A stretch of DNA of 64,000 nucleotides from Sphingomonas sp. PP-CE-3G-477 (lineage in GTDB: Bacteria > Pseudomonadota > Alphaproteobacteria > Sphingomonadales > Sphingomonadaceae). A program made the translations under genes and the position numbers. The notes beneath the pieces are model-generated. The model made no database searches and had not been told where the DNA came from. It saw only the letters and a list, made by a program, of their open reading frames with translations. Location of the stretch: NCBI RefSeq assembly GCF_003050745.1, contig NZ_QAOF01000001.1:806001-870000 (forward strand), in the 5' to 3' direction. Shown here in pieces: positions 59,957 to 64,000 of the stretch (position 1 is its first letter; each line of letters begins with the position of its first letter).

Positions 59957-61597
59957 ATGATCGCGCTCGACCCCAAGCCGTACCCTATCGACCACATTGC
60001 GCTGCGTGGCGCGCCGGACGCCGTCGCGCTGGTCGACAAGGCGGGCGTGATGACGTTTACCGAGCTCGAGGCGGGGGTCGGTGCATTGGCGGGGTGGCTC
60101 GCTGGCCGAGGACTGTCGGCCGGCGACCGCGTCGCGACGTGGCTACCGAAGACGCGCGTCGCCTGCCTGATGCCGCTCGCGGTGGCGCGAGCGGGGCTGG
60201 TGCATGTCCCGGTCAACCCACTGCTCCGAAGGGCGCAGGTCGCGCATATCCTGGGGGACAGCGGCGCTCGCCTACTGGTGACCCAAAGCGTGCGGGCCGG
60301 GACGCTAAACGATGGCGACGTGCCGGATGGCTGCGCGACCGTGGACGAGGCCGAGCTTCTTTCTCTGTTCCCTCGCGAACGCGGGGGGCTCGGATTGCAA
60401 AGCGCAACGCCCGTTATTCCCAACCCCCCGCCTCCGCAGGGGAGCGGAATGATCGGTCCCTCCGACGCCGACCCCGATACCCTGGCCGCGATCCTCTACA
60501 CGTCCGGCTCCACCGGCCGCCCGAAAGGCGTGATGCTGAGCCACGCAAACCTGTGGCTCGGCGCGATCTCCGTCGCGCACTATCTGAAGCTGGAGCCTGA
60601 AGACCGCGTGCTCGGCGTCCTGCCCTTGTCGTTCGACTACGGCCAGAACCAGCTGTTCTCCACATGGGCAGCCGGCGCGTCGGTAGCGCCGCTCGACTAT
60701 CTGGTCGCACGCGACGTGGTGAAGGCGGTCGAACGGGTCGAGGCGACGACGCTCGCGGGCGTGCCGCCTCTGTGGGTCCAGTTGCTGGAAGCGGAGTGGC
60801 CGGCGGAGACCGCCGCTCGGTTGAAGCGCCTGACCAACTCTGGCGGCGCACTGACGCCGCGGCTCGTGCGGGGGCTGCGCGAGCGGTTCCCCGCGGCGGA
60901 AGTGTACGCGATGTACGGGCTGACCGAGGCGTTCCGGTCGACCTATCTCGATCCGGCGCTGATCGATACGCATCCCGACGCAATGGGGCGGGCTATCCCG
61001 TTTGCAGAGGTTTCGGTGGTGAAGCCCGACGGCACGCGCGCTGCGCCGGGGGAGGCGGGGGAACTCGTGCATTCGGGGCCGCTCGTCGCCCAAGGCTATT
61101 GGCAGGACGCGGAGCGGACGGCGCAGCGGTTCCGGCCGGCGCTTAGTGGGGGAGGCATAGCGGTCTGGTCGGGGGATACCGCCGTCGAGGGCGAGGACGG
61201 CTTGTTGCGATTCGTCGGCCGCGATGACGAGATGATCAAAAGCGCAGGCAACCGGATCAGCCCGCTCGAAATCGAGGAGGCCGTACTGGCAGGCGGCGAA
61301 GCGCGCGAGGCAGTCGCGGTCGGTGTGCCGGACGAGCGATTGGGGCAGGCTATCGTCGTGATGCTGGCGGGGGATGCGAGCGAGGAGACGGCGTTGCGGG
61401 CGCGGCTGAGGACTGCTTTGCCGAGCTTCATGCAGCCGGGTGCGTATCTGTGGCGCGACGAATTGCCGCGCAATGCCAATGGGAAGCTGGACAGGTCTGG
61501 CATTGCGTCGGAGGTAAAAGCTTGTTCTCCCGCGAAGGCGGGCGTCCAGTCTGGGCTCCAGCCTTCGCGGGGGAACACTGAGGAGCGTGCGTCATGA
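59957..61597 (+). CDS. Acyl-CoA ligase (AMP-forming), exosortase A system-associated, with two repeat-derived segments
   Basis: The 546-residue adenylating enzyme has the P-loop YTSGSTGRPKG, YAMYGLTEAF, the hinge region GRDDEMIKSAGNRISPLEIEE and a C-terminal lysine in NANGKLDR. It activates a carboxylic acid as acyl-AMP and passes it to CoA or the neighbouring ACP. Residues about 137-163 come from a family A repeat that keeps the frame, in a linker between the N-terminal core and the P-loop. A second copy supplies residues 523-540 before the stop. The stop overlaps the next start (ATGA). Confidence 0.88.
   Translation: MIALDPKPYPIDHIALRGAPDAVALVDKAGVMTFTELEAGVGALAGWLAGRGLSAGDRVATWLPKTRVACLMPLAVARAGLVHVPVNPLLRRAQVAHILGDSGARLLVTQSVRAGTLNDGDVPDGCATVDEAELLSLFPRERGGLGLQSATPVIPNPPPPQGSGMIGPSDADPDTLAAILYTSGSTGRPKGVMLSHANLWLGAISVAHYLKLEPEDRVLGVLPLSFDYGQNQLFSTWAAGASVAPLDYLVARDVVKAVERVEATTLAGVPPLWVQLLEAEWPAETAARLKRLTNSGGALTPRLVRGLRERFPAAEVYAMYGLTEAFRSTYLDPALIDTHPDAMGRAIPFAEVSVVKPDGTRAAPGEAGELVHSGPLVAQGYWQDAERTAQRFRPALSGGGIAVWSGDTAVEGEDGLLRFVGRDDEMIKSAGNRISPLEIEEAVLAGGEAREAVAVGVPDERLGQAIVVMLAGDASEETALRARLRTALPSFMQPGAYLWRDELPRNANGKLDRSGIASEVKACSPAKAGVQSGLQPSRGNTEERAS
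60367..60445. repeat. Degenerate family A repeat inside the acyl-CoA ligase gene
   Basis: Left arm GTTCCCTCGCGAACGCGGGG, centre with GCAACGCCCGTTATTCCC, right arm CCCCCCGCCTCCGCAGGGGA. The arms are more diverged than in intergenic copies. Confidence 0.65.
61524..61576. repeat. Compact family A repeat at the 3' end of the acyl-CoA ligase gene
   Basis: GTTCTCCCGCGAAGGCGGGC and CAGCCTTCGCGGGGGAACAC with GTCCAGTCTGGGCT between. It lies within the frame and adds about 18 residues (SPAKAGVQSGLQPSRGN) just before the stop. Confidence 0.85.
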
Positions 61598-62820
61598 AAC
61601 CGATGGGTGCTCTTCCTTCCGAGTTTGTTGCGCAGTCGGGCGCGCTAACGATCGGCGGTCGGCCTGCCGATGGTTGGGCTGTAGAGGCTGGCGACACGCC
61701 GCTGTTCGTCTACGACATGGCGATCGTCGCTGCCCGCATCGGGCGGTTTCGTGCGGCGATGTCGGCGATCGATCTCCATTATGCGATTAAGGCGAATCCG
61801 CATGCCGACTTGCTCGCCGCGATCGCGCCGCTGGTCGACGGACTGGACGTCGCATCGTCTGGCGAACTGACCAAGGCGATGGCGGTCAAACCGGCTGCCT
61901 CGATCAGTTTCGCCGGGCCCGGCAAGCGCGACGACGAACTCGCCGCCGCGATCACCGCCGGCGCCACGCTCAACGTCGAATCGGAAGGCGAGGCGGCACG
62001 GGCGTTCGCGATCGGCGACCGCCTCGGGCAAACACCGCGCATGGCGGTCCGCGTGAACCCAGATATCGAACTCCGCGGCTCGGGCATGCGGATGGGCGGT
62101 CGCGCGTCGCCGTTCGGGGTCGATGCCGTGCGCGCCGCCGCGCTCGTGAAGGCGATCGTCGCAGCGGGCGCGGACTGGCGCGGGTTTCATATCTACGCCG
62201 GCAGCCAGGCGCTCGATGCCGGTGCGATCGTCGAGACGCAGGTGGCGACGATCGCGCTCGCGGCGCGGTTGGCGGAGGAGGCGGGCGCTGCGCCGCCGCT
62301 CGTCAACCTCGGCGGCGGCTTCGGCGTGCCGTATTTCGCCGGAGACGTGGCGCTCGACGTAGAGCGGGTCGGCGAGGCGCTGGCCGACGCGCTGGCATCG
62401 CGTCCGGCAGTCCTTGGCGAAGCGCGATTCGCGATCGAACTCGGGCGCTGGCTCGTGGCGGAGGCGGGCGTGTACCTGACCCGCGTCGTCGACGTGAAGC
62501 AGAGCCAAGGCGAGACCTTCGTCGTCGTCGATGGCGGGCTGAACCACCAGCTCGCCGCGAGCGGCAATTTCGGCACGGTCGTCCGTCGCAATTATCCGAT
62601 CGCAGTCGCCGCACGGATGGGCCAGGCGCCGACCGAGACCGTATCCGTCGTCGGCCCGCTCTGCACGCCGCTGGACCGGCTTGGCGACAAGATCGCGCTC
62701 CCGCCGGTGCAGGTCGGCGAGCTGATCGCGATCTTCATGGCCGGTGCATACGGGGCGAGCGCGAGCCCGAGTGCGTTTCTTGGGCATCCACCGGCGATCG
62801 AGATCGTTACTGCTGGATAG
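61594..62820 (+). CDS. PLP-dependent decarboxylase, exosortase A system-associated
   Basis: The 408-residue fold-type III enzyme has the PLP lysine Lys66 in HYAIKANPH, the phosphate-binding GGGFGVPYFAGD, and the dimer-site cysteine region GPLCTPLDRLGD. It resembles diaminopimelate/ornithine decarboxylases but belongs to the XrtA-linked family, whose substrate is not established. The ATG overlaps the ligase stop, so both are co-translated. Confidence 0.88.
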   Translation: MKPMGALPSEFVAQSGALTIGGRPADGWAVEAGDTPLFVYDMAIVAARIGRFRAAMSAIDLHYAIKANPHADLLAAIAPLVDGLDVASSGELTKAMAVKPAASISFAGPGKRDDELAAAITAGATLNVESEGEAARAFAIGDRLGQTPRMAVRVNPDIELRGSGMRMGGRASPFGVDAVRAAALVKAIVAAGADWRGFHIYAGSQALDAGAIVETQVATIALAARLAEEAGAAPPLVNLGGGFGVPYFAGDVALDVERVGEALADALASRPAVLGEARFAIELGRWLVAEAGVYLTRVVDVKQSQGETFVVVDGGLNHQLAASGNFGTVVRRNYPIAVAARMGQAPTETVSVVGPLCTPLDRLGDKIALPPVQVGELIAIFMAGAYGASASPSAFLGHPPAIEIVTAG

Positions 62821-63004
62821 CCCGTCGGCGCCGTCTCGAATTGGGGTGTCCCAATCTGGGGCCATTGCCCGCCTGGAGCATGGTTACGGGGCGCTCCTAA
62901 CGCTATCTTCACCTGTTCCTTGCATAGCCGAGGCTGAGTTTAGCCGACCGCCGGGCAACCGTCGGTTAGCGTCCCGCCAATGTGGCGCCAGGAGAGAAGT
63001 GCCC

Positions 63005-63649
63005 ATGCGTTCCGGACCCGTATCGAAATCCCTGCTGACCTTGGGCCTCGTCGGAACGGCGTTGTCCGCCTGTTCGACCACCGGTGGTCGTCCCGAACTA
63101 CCGCCTGCGTCGTATGTCGCGAACAAGGAGCTGCCGGGCGAGGAATACGTCATTGGCCCGCTCGATCAGCTCAACATCTTCGTCTGGCGCAATCCGGAAT
63201 TGTCGTCGAAGGTCCAGGTGCGTCCCGACGGCCGGATCACCACGCCGCTGATCAACGACATGCCCGCGGTCGGCAAGACGCCGGCGATCCTGGCGGACGA
63301 CATGAAGAAGGCGCTGGGGGCCTATATCAAGGACCCGATCGTCTCGGTGATCGTCGAGAATTTCAGCGGCACGTACAGCCAGCAGGTCCGCATCGTCGGC
63401 GCGACCGAGAAGCCGGCCTCGATCCCGTACCGTGCCAACATGACCTTGCTGGATGCGATGATCGCGGTCGGTGGGCTCAGCCAATATGCCGCGGGCAACA
63501 AGGCGCGGTTGGTGCGCTATGATCGCGAGACCGGCAAGCAGACCGAGTTCGCGTTGCAGATCGGCAATCTGCTCAAGAAGGGCGATTCGTCGGCCAACGT
63601 CCGGCTCGAACCCGGCGACGTCATCATCATCCCTGAATCGATGTTCTGA
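63005..63649 (+). CDS. XrtA-type polysaccharide export outer-membrane lipoprotein (Wza family)
   Basis: The 214-residue product has a lipoprotein signal ending LSAC (Cys23), the polysaccharide biosynthesis/export domain (EEYVIGPLDQLNIFVWRNPEL then VQVRPDGRITTPLIND) and an SLBB-like beta-grasp segment (VRIVGATEKPASIPYR). It forms part of the outer-membrane exit for an exopolysaccharide. ATG at 63005 follows AGGAGAGAAG. The upstream 184-bp gap has two short inverted repeats (around 62931-62968) but no gene. Confidence 0.92.
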   Translation: MRSGPVSKSLLTLGLVGTALSACSTTGGRPELPPASYVANKELPGEEYVIGPLDQLNIFVWRNPELSSKVQVRPDGRITTPLINDMPAVGKTPAILADDMKKALGAYIKDPIVSVIVENFSGTYSQQVRIVGATEKPASIPYRANMTLLDAMIAVGGLSQYAAGNKARLVRYDRETGKQTEFALQIGNLLKKGDSSANVRLEPGDVIIIPESMF

Positions 63650-63651
63650 CG

Positions 63652-64000
63652 ATGAACGGGATCTACGACGAAGTGCGCATCGCGCTGCATGCGATCTGGA
63701 CGCGGCGATGGCTGGCGTTGGGCGTGGCGTGGGGCGTGTGCGTGCTCGGCTGGCTGGTCGTGTCGCAGATCCCGAGCCGATATGATTCGACCGCGCGTAT
63801 CTTCGTCCAGATGCAGACGATCCTGCCGGCGGGAATGGACGGCGTGCCGCAGAGCGTGCCGATGTCCGTCGATACGATCCGGACGACGTTGATCTCCGCG
63901 ACGAACCTCGAAAAGGTCGTGCGCGGGACCGATCTGGCCAACACCGTGGCGAGCGACAGCGACGTCGCCGATCGCGTTGCGACGCTGGCCCCCAACATCA
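63652..64000 (+). CDS. Polysaccharide chain-length determinant/Wzz-like protein (partial)
   Basis: Only the first 116 codons are present. They begin MNGIYDEVRIALHAIWTRRW, then a membrane helix (about 20-40, ALGVAWGVCVLGWLVVSQIP) and the Wzz-type SRYDSTARIFVQMQT. It follows the export gene by two bases. In XrtA clusters this component sets chain length and pairs with a tyrosine kinase-like protein, expected to the right. Confidence 0.85.
   Translation, partial: MNGIYDEVRIALHAIWTRRWLALGVAWGVCVLGWLVVSQIPSRYDSTARIFVQMQTILPAGMDGVPQSVPMSVDTIRTTLISATNLEKVVRGTDLANTVASDSDVADRVATLAPNI

Noticed and set aside
62931-62968. Inverted repeat TAGCCGAC/GTCGGTTA as a riboswitch-like leader before the polysaccharide export gene
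   Set aside because: Short stem with a wobble pair and no match to a known structure; not enough to claim a regulatory RNA.

Overview
High-GC, densely packed alphaproteobacterial chromosome, most likely a Sphingomonas or close relative. Pointers are the tig-clpP-clpX and lon-hup blocks with a long Lys/Ala-rich trigger factor tail, small DUF6481 and DUF3072-type proteins, a XrtA (exosortase A, PEP-CTERM) polysaccharide locus, and many palindromic intergenic repeats. No rRNA, CRISPR array or intact prophage is present. Both window edges cut genes (gatB at the left, a polysaccharide chain-length gene at the right).

Layout. 1-14.5 kb: end of gatB, small proteins, tRNA-Leu, protein quality control (tig, clpP, clpX, lon), HU, Ca2+/H+ antiporter, M1 peptidase, tRNA-Val. 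14.7-19.7 kb: self-contained drug-efflux operon (TetR regulator, EmrA-like, EmrB-like, outer-membrane factor). 20-37.3 kb: the most interesting block, made of a surface lipoprotein with a beta-helix-like sequence, a TonB-dependent receptor, a prolyl-4-hydroxylase-like enzyme and a complete twelve-gene type II secretion operon gspC-N. The lipoprotein is preceded by GTCAT repeats at exact 11-bp spacing, which reads as a PhoB box; the layout recalls the Caulobacter ElpS phosphate-starvation locus. 37.4-43.7 kb: tRNA-His, leucine dehydrogenase-like gene, cytochrome c maturation operon ccmC-D-E-F-G-H-I (no ccmA/ccmB here). 43.7-48.7 kb: alanine dehydrogenase with a divergent Lrp-type regulator, Kup potassium transporter, 2'-5' RNA ligase-like gene, tRNA-Met. 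48.6-50.8 kb: remnant of an integrated element, with a large serine recombinase whose C-terminus is encoded by the tRNA-Met gene; its right side is fused into a truncated molybdopterin oxidoreductase gene. 50.8-57 kb: that truncated gene plus a formate/nitrite transporter, converging on an intact paralogue operon (oxidoreductase, mobA, fdhD). 57-58 kb: trxB. 58.1-64 kb: XrtA polysaccharide locus.

Repeats. At least four families of palindromic elements (about 50-155 bp, inverted GC-rich arms) sit between genes. Four copies lie inside reading frames without breaking them: gspE N-terminus, ccmH N-terminus, and two sites in the XrtA acyl-CoA ligase.
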